From Undaria pinnatifida (lineage: Eukaryota; Sar; Phaeophyceae; Laminariales; Alariaceae), in contig JABAKD010000013.1 of the NCBI GenBank assembly GCA_012845835.1, positions 7,081,628 to 7,145,627 of the forward strand: a stretch of 64,000 nt of DNA. Direction: 5' to 3'. This document shows, in pieces, positions 33,898 through 46,046 of this stretch. The position numbers and the translations under genes are program-made. Under the pieces are notes generated by a model that saw only the letters and a list, made by a program, of their open reading frames with translations, was not told the origin of the DNA and did no database searches. Within the stretch, counting starts at the first letter, position 1. Each line of letters begins with the position of its first letter.

Positions 33898-34437
33898 TTG
33901 CGACCCCGGTGTCGTAAGGCCGTGTTTACGACACCGCGCGGTGCTTGCGCCATACGCCCCGGATCATCTCGGAACTGCCATGGCTGTTTTGGCATGGTAT
34001 ACCGTTGTTGTAGCGCTATCATTGAAGCTATCGTCTGCCCGAAACGGCCCACCCAGTACTCGACGAGATATCTGGTATCCGCGCATACTCCCCCAAAGCT
34101 GTGTGTCCGATGTCTGACTCCGGTTTCACAATTTTGCAGGATACGACACCGGTTTAACAATTCTGCGGGAGCAAGAAAGACACCGGTTACAATTCTGCGG
34201 GAGCACGACACCGTTTTCACAATTCTGCTGTAGCACGCGGATACAGATACCAGATATCTCGTCAAAAACTGGGCCATAATGGGCACACGATATCCAACAC
34301 GTAAGCGCTATGTTATGCCATGCCGAAACAGCCCGTGGGCAGTCCCAGATGATCCGGGGCGTGTGGCGCAAGCACAGCGCGGTGTCGTAAACAATGCATT
34401 ACGACCCCGGCCGGTGTCGTAAATGGCGTTTCTCTTT
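33898..34437. mobile_element. Foldback/MITE element with ~190-bp inverted arms and tandem-repeat loop
   Basis: The left arm 33898-34085 and right arm 34240-34437 are inverted copies, roughly 80-85% identical. Matching words include TTTACGACACCGCG, TGCTTGCGCCA, CGCCCCGGATCATCT, TAGCGCT and GACGAGATATCTGGTATC. The 150-bp centre holds four ~30-bp units of CACCGGTTTCACAATTCTGC plus GGAGCACGA. No transposase. A transcript would fold into a long hairpin. Confidence 0.8.
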
Positions 34438-35339
34438 GTTAATACTTGGCAGTTGATTTTATTTGTATGAAAAATGTGAAGCAGCATCATCATCAGTGCA
34501 CTTACTGGCCGTACGTGTGTGCGCTCTTCACACTACTATGCAGTGGTACTCCGAGTGGGGGATGCGTGGTTGGTCGGTGTTGGGAAGCGTGCTCCTTATG
34601 GGTTCCGGTGCCCTTGTTTGGTCTCTCCTCACGGCTCGCTAGATAGACTAAATAGTGTATACATTATTTCCTCTACATTGAACTCTAAAAGACAGACAAA
34701 ACAGGCCTAAGCACACGGTAGCGCAAGGTAGAGCAGGTAGAGCAGGTAGTGAGATGTGGGACGTCTTGCTTGTCCCATCGTCGTCACCTACGTTGTCGCC
34801 CATCTGTGATGGCCTTGACGTGAATGTGACATCTAATGTCACGTGGTTTCACCTCAACCATGACATGGTTTCACGTCGAATCTATAGACTATCCTTCTAC
34901 GGAGGGCACTCCATTACAGCTACACCATTATCTGTCTTCGAATATGCCAACATGCCCGTGGACGTCCTGTACGTCGGCGGCTGGTTTGCGCTTGTTTTTG
35001 CAATAAAACGTATCATATTATAAATGCGAGTATAACGATATATTTCATGCGGCAAATCTATTGTCGGATGGCGTAGATACTCAAAATAATGATTCAAAAC
35101 GTATCAGTAAAGTCCATTAATATATATAGGGGTTTGTTTAATGGCACCACCGGTACAGTGCTTGCTTCCTTGTTGCATAAATGAATGCCTCCATTAATAT
35201 TTGCTGTGTGGGCAACACCGCCGGCCGGAAAATCGCTGGGTGCTGCTTGACTATCACGCGACATAGCCTTGGCTTTTGTCCGATCAAATATCTTACGTAC
35301 GTAGGGTAATTTTGTAATTTTATCAAGGGTACGCGCTGT
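34438..35339. other. Intergenic, no gene seen
   Basis: No supported exon. Short perfect and near-perfect words (TGACATCTAATGTCA, ATGACATGGTTTCA) near 34828-34870 form a small inverted repeat. Confidence 0.4.
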
Positions 35340-36365
35340 AATGGTCGGGTCGGGAACAGGTCGGGACGGGAACGGGAATACCCAGCGTATTTCGTTCCCG
35401 ACCACCTCTTCCCGATCTCGGTCTCTGTTCCCACCGTCTACCGTCCCGACTCGTGGCATCTTGTTCCCGTCCCGACTGTTTCCCATCCCGCCATAATGCC
35501 TATTCTCGACTTTTCCCGTCCCGCCTTCCGCCCAGGTGTTCCCATCCCATCCCGACGTTCGCAGACAATTTCTCCCATCCCGACGTTCGCAGACAATTTC
35601 TCCCATCCCGCAAGTCACTTAAGTGGCACATGTTTCCATCCCGTTTACCATGTTTTTTCCCGTCATATGACTAGACTATGACTAGACTATGGGTGCACCT
35701 GGATGATTCCAATTTGGATTATTCAACTTTGGATGCAACAGCTGCAGCAGTAGTAGTCTATCATAGGTATGTAGAGGAGATTGCTTGTCCGTTTAATTTT
35801 TGAATCTTGTTAATTTCCCCCGCCCCCCGCCTTTTTATATTTTTTTTAATAAACTTCAGCTATGAGTCGACAGATGAGTGCTTGATTTTTTTTTCCTTTT
35901 TTTTTGAAGCATACAAACTAAAAAAAGTATACATACAGTCCAGTTGTTTTTTTAACGAAGAAAAGGCGGCGAAAGTGGCAAAGTTTGAGCAATTGACATA
36001 TAGCACTCGGTATAATTTTCCTCTTTTCAACCGTTGTCTCCAGCCCGCGTTCCCGATCGTGTTCCCAACCATTCGGGACTGCATCTCCCGGCCATATTCC
36101 GACTACATTCCCGCCTGTGTTCCCGACCGTTTTCCCGACTATAATCCCGACCGATTCTCAACTATGTTCCTGACCGATTCCCCGACTATGTTCCCGACCG
36201 ATTTCCCGAATATGTACCCGACCGATTTCCCGACTTGTTCCCGACCCGTTCCATGATCCCGTCCCGCCAAGAAGTCGTGGACTCGCGTCTCGTCCCGTCA
36301 ACCCAACGGCTTCCCGCTTTCCCGTCCCATTCCCGTCCGGCGGTAAGCAAACGGGAACCTTTTCC
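35340..36365. repeat. Two TTCCCGAC-type minisatellite blocks
   Basis: 35340-35665 has CCCGTCCCGAC and two copies of TCCCATCCCGACGTTCGCAG. 36040-36365 has many TTCCCGACCG / TTCCCGACTATG units. The strand bias is strong: C/T-rich on the plus strand from 35400 onward and G-rich just before. The intervening 370 bp is T-rich and unrelated. Frames through it are artefacts. Confidence 0.85.
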
Positions 36366-36484
36366 CATGCCGTCGCTCTGGAAGACCCAAAATTGTTTCC
36401 GCCTGCGGCGGGCTAAACGGTTACCGTCCTGTACCGACCGGTGCCTTCGTTACCGCACATACCCTTCAATTTTATAAAACATCT

Positions 36485-36530
36485 GAATCAATCTCTCCTC
36501 TCCTCTCCTCTTTCATTTTTCACACAGTAG
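36485..36530 (+). promoter_or_regulatory. CT-rich tract upstream of the proline dehydrogenase gene
   Basis: CTCTCCTCTCCTCTCCTCTT is followed by TCATTTTTCACACAG. It could be a pyrimidine-patch core promoter element or the acceptor of a 5' UTR intron. Sequence alone does not decide. Confidence 0.25.
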
Positions 36531-36719
36531 CTGTCTTGTCTGTACTGATATCATATCTGAGCGATACCTCTCCTCCCTTTCCTATTTTTTTGTTTGTTTG
36601 CCGGAGTATCTGTCTATCTGTGCTGACGGCCTTGTCCTACTACCCCCTCCCCCCATCCACCGAATCCGTGTTTTCGTTGTTATCGTTTTGGTTGTTTCGG
36701 CGTCGTTTCGTCCAGGCGG

Positions 36720-37023
36720 CACTTGCAGACCGCGGCAACTGCACCACCTCCGTCTCTAGAGCAAAACCTCCCCTCAGAAGTACTGCCAGGAAAGCTTCCG
36801 TCCGACCGCGATTCGATCATTCCGGGCGTGTCTCCCTCTCATGCTTCTCTCCTCAAGCCGTCCGTCGCGAGGCCTTCGCAGCTTGCTCCTCCGTCTCCCC
36901 CCCCACCGGGTTTCCAGTCTGACTTTTTGGCTTCTTCGACGGTGGGGGTGGCGCCTCAAGCCGCGGCTACGGCGGAATCGATCGCCGCCCCCAGGGAGAA
37001 GCAGCCGCCGACATCCACGAAAG
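36720..37023 (+). CDS. Tentative 5' exon of proline dehydrogenase (transit region)
   Basis: Open, GC-rich block between GTTTCGTCCAG and a GTGGGT donor at 37024. One frame is Pro/Ser/Ala rich (SLEQNLPSEVLPGK; PREKQPPTSTK). Another, from ATG 36841, reads MLLSSSRPSRGLRSLLLRL, typical of a mitochondrial presequence. Neither joins in phase to the exon at 37444, so an unseen small exon or another donor would be needed. Membership in the gene is inferred from position. Confidence 0.3.
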
Positions 37024-37443
37024 GTGGGTAGAAATTCGTGCCTGGAGTACGACTCTATTGAGTGATTGTTCCAGAACTTTATATTACCGTCAAGGTCACT
37101 GACCTATATCCTTGAAAAGAGGTTCGGTTCGTCTGTACAAACGCGTAGTAGCCGAAGTATCACGCAGCTTGAAAGCGTGAGCGTCGACCAATCAAACTAT
37201 TTAGTCGAACTCACAGCTGACGCGTTTTGAAATGTTTTTACAAAAAGGCGTCAAACCCTTGTGTACCCGTTGTGTGTCCAGTTTACTCATGGTATAGCTT
37301 GGATCTTAAGAAAAAACACGACCCAACGTATCCGTCAACGTTCACCTGCATAGGAGGTTTTGCTTACTTGGCGTGTGTGACCCCCCTCTCTGTCGTGCGT
37401 TCGTTATCAAAATTGAATGTGGACACGGAAAAGATCGTTCCAG

Positions 37444-40400
37444 TCTGTCGGACGACTTTCCTCTCGACACGGAGCTGCACCGTGAGCTGGGAGCTGCTAT
37501 CGCGGCGGCGACCCCGCCAGGCGTAGTCCACCCTGACGTCGATGCTGATGCGGATGAGGAGACGCTTCGCGAGGGTGCATCGACAGGCGCGCTCGACTTC
37601 GACGACACCGCGGCTTCGTACACGTCGTTCACTAATATGGAGCTGATTAGGTAAAGTATGATGATGATGATGCTGATGATGCTGATGATGGTAATGACAA
37701 TGACGATGACGATGATGATGAGGAGGATGATGAAGATGATAATGGTGTTCATGGTGATGGTGATGGTGATGGTGATGACGTTCATATTGCCAGGTGTTTA
37801 GCTGTTTTTCCCCTGAGATCTAGCCCGTGGTCGAGGTAATAAAAAAGCCTACCTCGTTAAAAAACGGAGGAAGTGGATGTAGGAGATACGTTGTTGATGT
37901 GTCTCACCCGCGCTGTTGCTACAATGGAGTGTTAGTAATGTGGGTCATTCCTTGCGGTTTATCTGGTTAACCGTAGCACAGGGGGGTCCCCAAAAAAGAG
38001 GCTCTTGCGTCCCGCGCGTTGGAAGAAGGGGGGAGGGGGGCAAGGAGGGCACTGCGCTCGAGAACCTTGCGATGTTGTTGGGGGGATTTTACCTCTGGTT
38101 CGAATTTGGCCATAGCTAGAGATTTTTCAATCGCGAACGTATTTGAGGAGGCTTAACATATCGTTGGCTTTCTGATCTTGTGGTTGCATTCTTGCCTGCT
38201 GACCTACTGGTGTTAGCACCTCGAAACCTGTGTTGTCTGTTTCGCCGGCGGGTATTGACGCTTTTTGTCTCTCCGTGCTCCTACCCCGCCGTGTGTTTCA
38301 GGGCGTACATTGTGCTGCGAGCGTGCGCGATCAGGCCTCTGGTGGAGAACAGCGAGACGCTCCTCAAGCTTGGGTGAGTCTAGGATGATCCCGAGGACTA
38401 TTAGTGGCACAACACTCGTCGTTCCGTGTTGCTCGCGCTTTTTACGCTCCACAATATATCGAACGCGTGAACACGTTTTCGGCATGAATTGAAGTTCGTT
38501 GGCTCAGAATTGCGCCGCATTTGACTCAGGTTGCACCGCTTTTGTTGTGTGTAACGTGTTCACTACCACCGCATCGGCGCTTTCGTTAGACTTGCCGCGC
38601 GTGAGGTCGGACCATTAATCTTGGGGTTCATATTGTCGTGGGTAGGCGCAATTCGATGCGAGTCGACGAGAGAAGCAATAGCTGGAGTCTCCTCGCGATA
38701 AAAATGAAGGTGCGTACCGTGGTGGGGAGGGGGGAGAAGAGCCTGCTTAAGGACACCGGATCTGAGTTACATCTAGGGAGGAAGAAGAAGAAAGAAGAGT
38801 TTGAAGGTACTCGAAGAGATTAGCGAAAAAAAAAAGGTGTCTTGGTGTCATGTTAAGTCGGTTTGTGGGATCGGTGAGCTTGCTTAGCTTCCCGGCGTGA
38901 ACGCACCCACGGTCGGTATGGCAACCACGTTTCGGCACGTCACGCGCGCAGCGGCGTGGTTGCACGGCACGGAGCACGACTGGATCGAGCATGCCATTTA
39001 GCGAGCGGGGAGAATGCGTGACCTAGCCTACCATTTATACTAGGACCACCTCCTAGAGTGTTCTGCCTTTTTTGTCGAGCTTGATTATAATGCCCCCCCC
39101 CCCCTCCCCCCCCCCCCCTCTCCCCTCTTTCCCAACTCCTCCCCTCGGGCACCTGTTCGCCAATAGGTACGGTGTGATCGGGGAAACTTTGACGAACTCC
39201 ATTTTGGGCAAGACTTTCTTCGCGCATTTCTGCGCGGGCGAGACGGCGGAGCAAGTGGGGCGCCGCGCGGGCGAGCTCCAGAAGGTGGGCATCGGGGGCA
39301 TTCTCGACTACGCCGCTGAGGTCGACCTCAGGCCGGCGGAGGAGAGGGCGGAGAGAGAGGCCAAGAAGAGGGCGGCGGGCGATGACAAGCTTCTCCTTGT
39401 GGTGAGTGCTTTGGGGTTTACTCCGTTTTTTCTGTTTTTTTTCCCACAACCATTTCATTGCTGAAGTACCAGACCAGGTACCGTATTATCTTTAACCTTT
39501 TCTTCAGATTCCTCCCTTTTCGTAACTCAGATCCGGGGTCACATAGCAGCCCCCCCCCCCCTTCCCCCCCGCGCGCACACACTACGTACGGCGCATGCTT
39601 TCTAGTTTGTCGTATAGACTCTTGTTGCAGTGTTTCCGTCGGACTTTGTGCAGGTTTCGTTTCGTTTTGCCTTGTTTCGTTTTGCCTTGTTTCGTTTTGT
39701 TTCGTTTCATCGTTTCATTGTTTCGTTTCGTTTCATCCGGTGTTTTCCCCGTCATCAGAATCATAGATTTCAGTGGTAGCAAACCGACCGACGCCCGGGC
39801 TCGGCCAATGTGTTTCCAAGGCGGGAAATCAATGGAGGTGCTTTCTTTATGCTGTTGGTCGAGTTCAAAGATCCGCCACAAATAGTGTTATCTGTGAAAA
39901 ACGTTATTTTTTGTGTGACCCTCGCCACCCCCCTCCCCCCCCCCATCCGTCATCGCCATCCAACAGGAGCCTGCGGAGTGCCGCACCTACGACTACATGG
40001 GGGAGGCAGCATGCGACGCTCGCATGAAGACGTTCTTGGCCTGCGTTCGAGCTGTGAGGGACCAGACGCCGGGAGGCTTCTCCGCCGTGAAGCTGACGGC
40101 CTTGGGCGACCCCGTGCTGCTAAGCCAACTCTCGACCTGCGTGCACGTGAGAGATGAAACCCAATTAGTTAGCAACACCCGCCAGGAAGGTAGAGAAAAG
40201 TGACATGTCGAAATGACATAATGCTTCCCTTCTTTTTGCCCCGCAAGACTCGAGTTTCGGCCGACGACGAGGAACGGAATGGGAGGGTTTCGTTCTATTT
40301 CTTGGCAAGAGACCGTGTCCAGGGGCGGTAGAAACAAAACCGTTCTCGGCACGAAGGGTGTTGTGCGGCATGCGAGTGACTGTTGTTGTCATGGTCGAGG

Positions 40401-43400
40401 CACTTTTGTCCTGCTTGGCCCCGCTTTTTTTTGCGTGACCCCACCCTCCCTCCTCCTCGTGTGGGGTATCCCCTCTCCTCCATTGCGGCGTTTTCATATT
40501 GGAGCATGTATGCCATACTGATTTATCTATATACCTTAACATCTCTCTCGCTTCCCTCTCCCATTCCCCGCGACGTCCTCTCTCGTATGATATTGTATCG
40601 CCGGGGCGTTTGTCCTCAGCTGGTTCGAGGCCTGTTTGAGGACTTTGATGGCAACCGCGACGGCGTTGTTTCCCACGCGGAGTTCGAGGAGGGCTACAGG
40701 TGGGTCGACGCAGCAAGCATATATGTTCGCCCTGTCAAGATTCAGAGGGTAAAAGGGATAAGAAAACGAATGACGATTTGATTACCCTCTGGGAATTTCA
40801 GATATATAGGGATGGTGTGGTAAATTGATTATTGTTGCCCGCTTGGGTTTTTAGAGAGGAAAAGTGTAAACACCTCGGGCAGAACCACGAGCTGATCTAG
40901 ATCTGATCATGTAGATCATGTAGACCGTGTAGATCATATAGAGCATATAGATCATCTAGATCATATATCTGTCTCTATGGTATGTTGCGCAGTATCTGTG
41001 TGGTACAGATCCACAGCAAGGAAACATATTATAGATCATTCAGATGATCAGTCTCCCACCCTGCAACATGATCTGTAGGCCATGCAGATCATAAAGACCA
41101 GGGATACATCTGCCCTGAAAGACCCTCTCATCTGTCCCAGCTGTGAAAGTGTCCAAACAAATCGACGTTCACGGCTTATAGACCACACTCGAATCAACCC
41201 GAGCTGCTAGGTGAGGGGTGCATCCGAACTACCGTGCAAGGAGAAACAAAGTCCCCCCAACAGCTCTGTATCGACGTGTGTTCGTCCGGAGTGGTGTCCT
41301 CCCTCTCAGGGAAGGCTGACGCCGCGCCAAGGCCGAGAGACGACCAAACTATTACTGCTGTACTCGTTGCGTCGCCGGCGATTCTGGTATCTGTCGTACA
41401 AAAGGATGCTTGCTTGACCTGTCATATGAAACTTGTGCTTGTGCCTGTCGTACGTAATGCATGCTTACCCTTACGGTAGGCGGTGGTTTCGGTCGGAGTC
41501 TAAGGAGGACCGCGCCAGGCTTGCCCGTACCATGAAACACCTCGACCTGAAGGACACCCGGGGCATCGACTATGTAGAGTGGAGCAACAGGATGCGCCTG
41601 GACAACCTCGCGGATATCACAGCGTGAGAACGTGGTTTGAAACATTGCGTCGCATGCACGCAGTTTAATCGGCTGTGCTACGTGCACCGTAGTTGTCATA
41701 CTCCTGTTGCCTCGTGCGGCGAGGTGCGAGCCGCTGAGAATCCCTAGCCGAGTGTTTTCGTTTGTTTGATTTTCGTGCCCCCTCGATCCGAAGCTCCACG
41801 AGCAGTGTGCCTCTACATAGCCGTATGTACTGTTGTCGTAGGCAGGTCAGTAGACAGGCAGTCTGTGATGTCTGGTGTTGCGTCTCTTTCGGCCGTGGCT
41901 TGGGAGGCTACGGCAATTGAAGGCACACAACGCCGTTCCAGCGCAAGCATGGCGACGGCAATTGAAGGCATGGAATGGCGGAATGAGCTTCAAACTCGCT
42001 TTTCTCTTCGAGGTCGTTTTCCCAGTCCCCTTGACTCCCCGTGTCTGCATTTTTTCCATCCCTTTTGCTGTCGCGCCAGAAACTGCCGTAACCGAGGACC
42101 GCTAGCGGCGGCGGCCCTGGGCGAGAACGGAGTTGCCCTGAAGGATGCCATGCAGCGCAGGATCACCAAATTGGCGGTGGCGGCCGCGAACGCCGAGGTC
42201 CGCCTCATGATCGACGCAGAGCAGAGCTGGCTGCAGCCGGCCATCGACAACACCGTTTACAGCCTACAGGTAATTCGTGCATGCCATGCTTGTACGGTGG
42301 TGGCGGCGCCAAGGTCTTATTTGCACCTCCTGCAGTTTTCGCTGGGGTCTCTTATGTTTCGTTTATTGTTAACAAAACGCAGGTATTGTCGGTCTTGGAT
42401 TCTTATGCCTTGCGTGTACGGTGGTGGCGGCGCCAAGGTCTTATTTGCACCTCCTGCAGTTTTCACTGGGGTCTCTTATGTTTCGTTTATTGTGAACAAA
42501 ACGCAGGTATTGTCGGTCTTGGATTCTTGGATTACGATGGTTTGTGCCTGTTTTCGAGACTCGTATCTCCACCGCCCCCCCCGCCCGCCCCCCTCCGCTT
42601 TTACTCCCTCACCCTCCGTTTTGTTTCCTGTTTCCTCCGCGCAGTGCGAATTCAACAAGGAGTTCCCCACCATCTTCACGACGTACCAGTGCTACCTCAA
42701 AGACTCGCTCGAGAGGCTTGAGATGGACCTCGACCGAGCCTCCAGGGGAGGGTGAGTAATTGTGAACGGTGCTTTGGCGTCAGGGGGTTACTCAATGATA
42801 TCCTCGCGAGTTGACTATATAGGAGCCCGGGGCCAGCACGCTGGACAGTTGTGGAAGCTGCTGCAGATATAGAATATTCGTTCCACAAGTAAATGCGGTG
42901 CCACCTGAACCAGTGAGTTTCAATGCTTAGACTGCTCTCCTGAAGCATGGAGCAAGTATCGCCAATGTCCCAAGCATTTCTTAACAGTATGTAGGGGGAA
43001 CGCAGTGTCTCGCATATTACACAGACTACGTGCTGATCCTGCGGTAGATTGGATGGGCGATGTGTCTCGCTCAGACACGGATACCCGGTTTACCATTGAA
43101 AAGAAGGCGTTGTCAGGTTGTTGTCGCGTGGGGAACGGCGTTCCACTAGGGAATGAGAATAGTGTGGATCGCTCTTGCTCAGGCACGATAGTACACTTTT
43201 TCTCGAGGTATAGTAGGTAGTATGTGCAACGACACTCATTTTCGACGCTCTCTTTGCCGACCAGGTACGTTTGGGCGGGAAAGCTCGTTCGGGGTGCCTA
43301 CATGGTTTCCGAGCGCGAGAAAGCCGAGGAGGAGGGCTACGAATCGCCCGTATTTGAGGTGAGAGTTAATTTGTGGTTTGTACTACTGTTGTTGTTGTTC

Positions 43401-45915
43401 CTGTCGGCACCAGCACAACACCTGGTAATCTGTACGGCAATGGTATATACCATGGGGCCTTTTTCTTGCGTTATTTGGTTTGCAAGATATCATGGTGTCA
43501 TGGGGGCATTTTTCTTGTAATCTCAGGTTTGCATTGCAGGTGATACGGTATGATGACATAGTGGACCATTGTCTTGCGTTGTTTGCTTTTTATGGTGGCA
43601 TGGGCAGTTTTTTTATGTTGTTTTCAGATTTGCAAGTGACAAGGAATGGCATGCCTCCGGCCGTATTTACCGTCGTTTACGTTCTCCCTGGCAGCCCAAT
43701 CAACACGACACACAATGTATTGTTGATTTCGAGACTCTAATCGCGCAAGAACGCCCCCTCCCTCCCCCCCCCCCCCCCCCCGCGCCGCGTGCGAGCGATG
43801 GATGCCTGGTCGGTGAAACCCCGACGTGCTCCGTTCTAGAATTGTAGGGATGTCGGGTTCTATATTCTTAAGATTACGGCCGTGCATGATATCAGTACAC
43901 CCCCCGCACAACGCCTGAGCCACACTCCGTGCCCCCCCCGCCCCCTCCCCAGACCATCGAAGAGACCCACGCTAACTACGATGCTGCCATCACCATGGTC
44001 CTTGAGCACAAGGCCGCGGGCAACAGGGCCGAGGTGATGATTGCCACGCACAACCAGGCAAGCATCGAGCACGCCATTTTCCTGATGAGGAAGCTTGGCA
44101 TCCGCCGCCGAGACGGTGTGTCGTTCGGACAGCTCCTGGGCATGGCCGACAACATCACCTTCCCGCTTGGGACCGGCGGGTATAAGGTAAGTCCACTCCC
44201 CCCCGCCCCCCGCCGAATATGTTAGTTGATGGTCTAGTTTTGGTCCGTCCAGGTCTATAATCAGAGCTCCAAAACCCCTCCCTATTCTAACTCCACGTCA
44301 TTAATTAGTCCCCGAAAACGAGTTTCCAATTGTACAGGCGTTCACACCCGGTGTGCTACAGTGGTTATACTTTTAGTGTTGGGAGTTTCTTAATGGCCGT
44401 CCGTGAAGAGGCAAGAATGCCGTCAACGACGTATCTGCCCCTCACCCCCCTCTCACCGTGGCCGGGAATCGGAAAAAAGACGCTCCTCCGGCTTGGTTAT
44501 GACGGAGAGTACAGTTGCAGTCGTTCCAAGCAAATGCGTCGGTTGACGGCGCTCTGGTTCCTCTGACGGCCGTCAAGACACTCGACTCCACACACTAAAA
44601 ATAGTATGATAAGTCCAAAGACGCCTTGACGGGTCAAAACCGGCTGACAGCCGTCAAAGAAGTACACACACTGAAACTGCATGATAAGTCTAAAGACGCC
44701 TTGACGGGTCAAAACTAGACGGTCAACCGACATATTTGCCCTGTATAGTGCAGGTTGAGTCGTGCCGGTGTTCCCACCACAGCGCCTATGAAATCCCTTT
44801 GCACAGATGGGAAGAACTAGTAATGGCAACATGCGGAGTTGTCGGGTTGGCCTGCACTGGGAAGAAATAGTGAACAAAGATAAAGAGACAGAGGCAGAGC
44901 GATAGCTGTGTGTGATGCTCTCCAGCAGCACCAGCAACCCGTAAGAGCTTCTGCAAGCCTTATTCATGCAGCCTATGAAACCGGGGATGTACCCAACAGG
45001 TCCCCAGACGACCACGCAAGTCGCAAGAAGCGGTTCCAACCTCACCGACAAACCTGCTCACTCTTGAGTTGGCGGAGAGCTCCGCCCGAATTGTTCTCGA
45101 GCGAGCGGAGAGGAAGGTGCCACCGTTACCACGCCGCGCTGCGCACGAACAGTCTTGAAAGGGGCGGCAATTCTTGCTGATTGCGTAGCCTTCCTGGGTG
45201 CCCCGTGTGCCTTGGCGCCCGGTTGGAGCGTGTCGTTACTACCCTGGTAGTCGTTAGGGTCCCGTTGCTGTTCTCTCGGCTTGGCGGGACCAACAGTAAC
45301 AGTAGCAGTAGCAGTAACAGTAGCAGTAGCAGTAACAACAGCTGCAGCAAAAGTAACAGCAGCAGTAGCTGTGGCGATGCAAGTGTTGGCCAACATGTGC
45401 ATGCATGGCGATCTCAAGCGCTCGATTTTGCCACTGCAGCGTGACGTTCGTACTCACTGCCGCTACCATAGCGCACGGCCTTTGTTGTGTCCCAACGGCC
45501 GTACGCAGTCAACCGCAGCCTGCGCTTCGTGTCAACCACGTTTTTTTTCTGTTGTGGTCGCTCCCACTCTTTATCTCATGTCCATAGTCAATAATCAGAG
45601 CCACGTGCTTGACCGCCTTTTTGTTTTTTCGTCCCGCCCCCCCGTCTGCCCGACGTGCTCCGTCCCGGCATAGCAGGGATGCGAGGGTCTATGGTCATAT
45701 TACTACGGCCATGCACTAACTGAGCAGACCCCTCGCCGCCTGCCCGGTCTTCCGCCCATTCCCCGCAGGCGTACAAGTACATTCCTTACGGCAAGGTTGG
45801 GGAGACAATCCCCTACCTTCTCCGCAGGGCTCAAGAGAACAGCGGCATGCTGAACGGCGCGCAGCACGAGCGCGGTCTGCTCGTGAAGGAGATCATGCGC
45901 CGCGTCTTGGGCTAA
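37444..45915 (+). CDS. PRODH: Proline dehydrogenase, mitochondrial (11 exons seen)
   Basis: FAD enzyme oxidising L-proline to pyrroline-5-carboxylate at the mitochondrial inner membrane. Exons with continuous phase and GT-AG ends: 37444-37650, 38302-38373, 39167-39401, 39967-40146, 40620-40699, 41480-41623, 42080-42269, 42645-42751, 43265-43358, 43953-44186, 45769-45915 (TAA). They give about 563 codons, against about 600 in animal enzymes. Family motifs in order: FFAHFCAGE and GILDYAAE; AVKLTALG; an EF-hand loop DGNRDGVVSHAE; RLMIDAEQSWLQPAID; TYQCYLKD; GKLVRGAYM; ATHNQASI and GQLLGMAD; YKYIPYGKV; LLRRAQEN, the substrate-binding Arg pair. No catalytic motif is missing. The start lies in or upstream of the tentative exon 36720-37023. 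Introns carry a SINE fragment, a CRE/TATA-like module and a 124-bp duplication. Confidence 0.93.
37660..37775. repeat. (GAT)n-type imperfect microsatellite in PRODH intron
   Basis: GATGAT/GATGAC/GGTGAT units begin about 10 bases after the donor at 37651. Confidence 0.9.
38650..38780 (+). mobile_element. SINE-related 3' fragment in PRODH intron
   Basis: TTCGATGCGAGTCGACGAG, CTCGCGATAAAAATGAAGG and GTACCGTGGTGGGGAGG match 62424-62560 closely, and match the 3' half of the SINE at 30825 more weakly (GCGATAAAAATTGAAGG, AGAACCGG). It lies in intron 38374-39166. Confidence 0.6.
40890..41110. repeat. AGATCAT-rich degenerate repeats in PRODH intron
   Basis: ATCTGATCATGTAGATCATG and similar words (TAGATCATATAG) recur about 10 times in intron 40700-41479. 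The words are near-palindromic (GATC cores). Confidence 0.7.
42282..42529 (+). repeat. Tandem duplication, two 124-bp units, in PRODH intron
   Basis: Units 42282-42405 and 42406-42529 differ at only a few positions (shared GTACGGTGGTGGCGGCGCC and TTTGCACCTCCTGCAGTTTT). They sit just after the donor at 42270. The duplicated unit contains CCTGCAG and CGCAGGTATTG, which resemble splice sites. Confidence 0.92.
44187..45768. other. Largest PRODH intron (1.58 kb)
   Basis: Holds a diverged dispersed repeat at 44925-45025, a direct repeat AAGTCTAAAGACGCCTTGAC / AAGTCCAAAGACGCCTTGAC (about 44609 and 44682), and an (AACAGTAGCAGT)n run at 45295-45365. No nested gene is visible. Confidence 0.6.
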
Positions 45916-45980
45916 CCGCAACCCATTGGGTCTACTACCAATACTTATTGCTACTATATTATTTTGTAGCAATGTTGTAC

Positions 45981-46046
45981 CTGCGCGGAGCACGAACGTG
46001 GCCTCTGCTTATGAAGGAGATCACGCGCCGCGTCTTGGGGCTAGCC
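45981..46046 (+). pseudogene. Diverged copy of the end of the last PRODH exon
   Basis: Sixty-six bases after the stop, a ~65-bp segment repeats the end of the last exon (45857-45916): GAGCACGAACGTGGCC, ATGAAGGAGATCACGCGCCG, CGTCTTGGGGCTAGCC. It has a few substitutions and single-base insertions that break the frame and remove the stop. It lies in the probable 3' UTR. Confidence 0.75.

Noticed and set aside
37342-37785. Hydrophobic minus frame rich in Ile/Thr/Met
   Set aside because: Shadow of the GAT microsatellite and of the antisense of a PRODH exon.
41766-42755. Single 329-residue ORF on the plus strand
   Set aside because: It reads through two real PRODH exons (42080-42269 and, in another phase, 42645-42751) plus introns; the spliced model matches the family.
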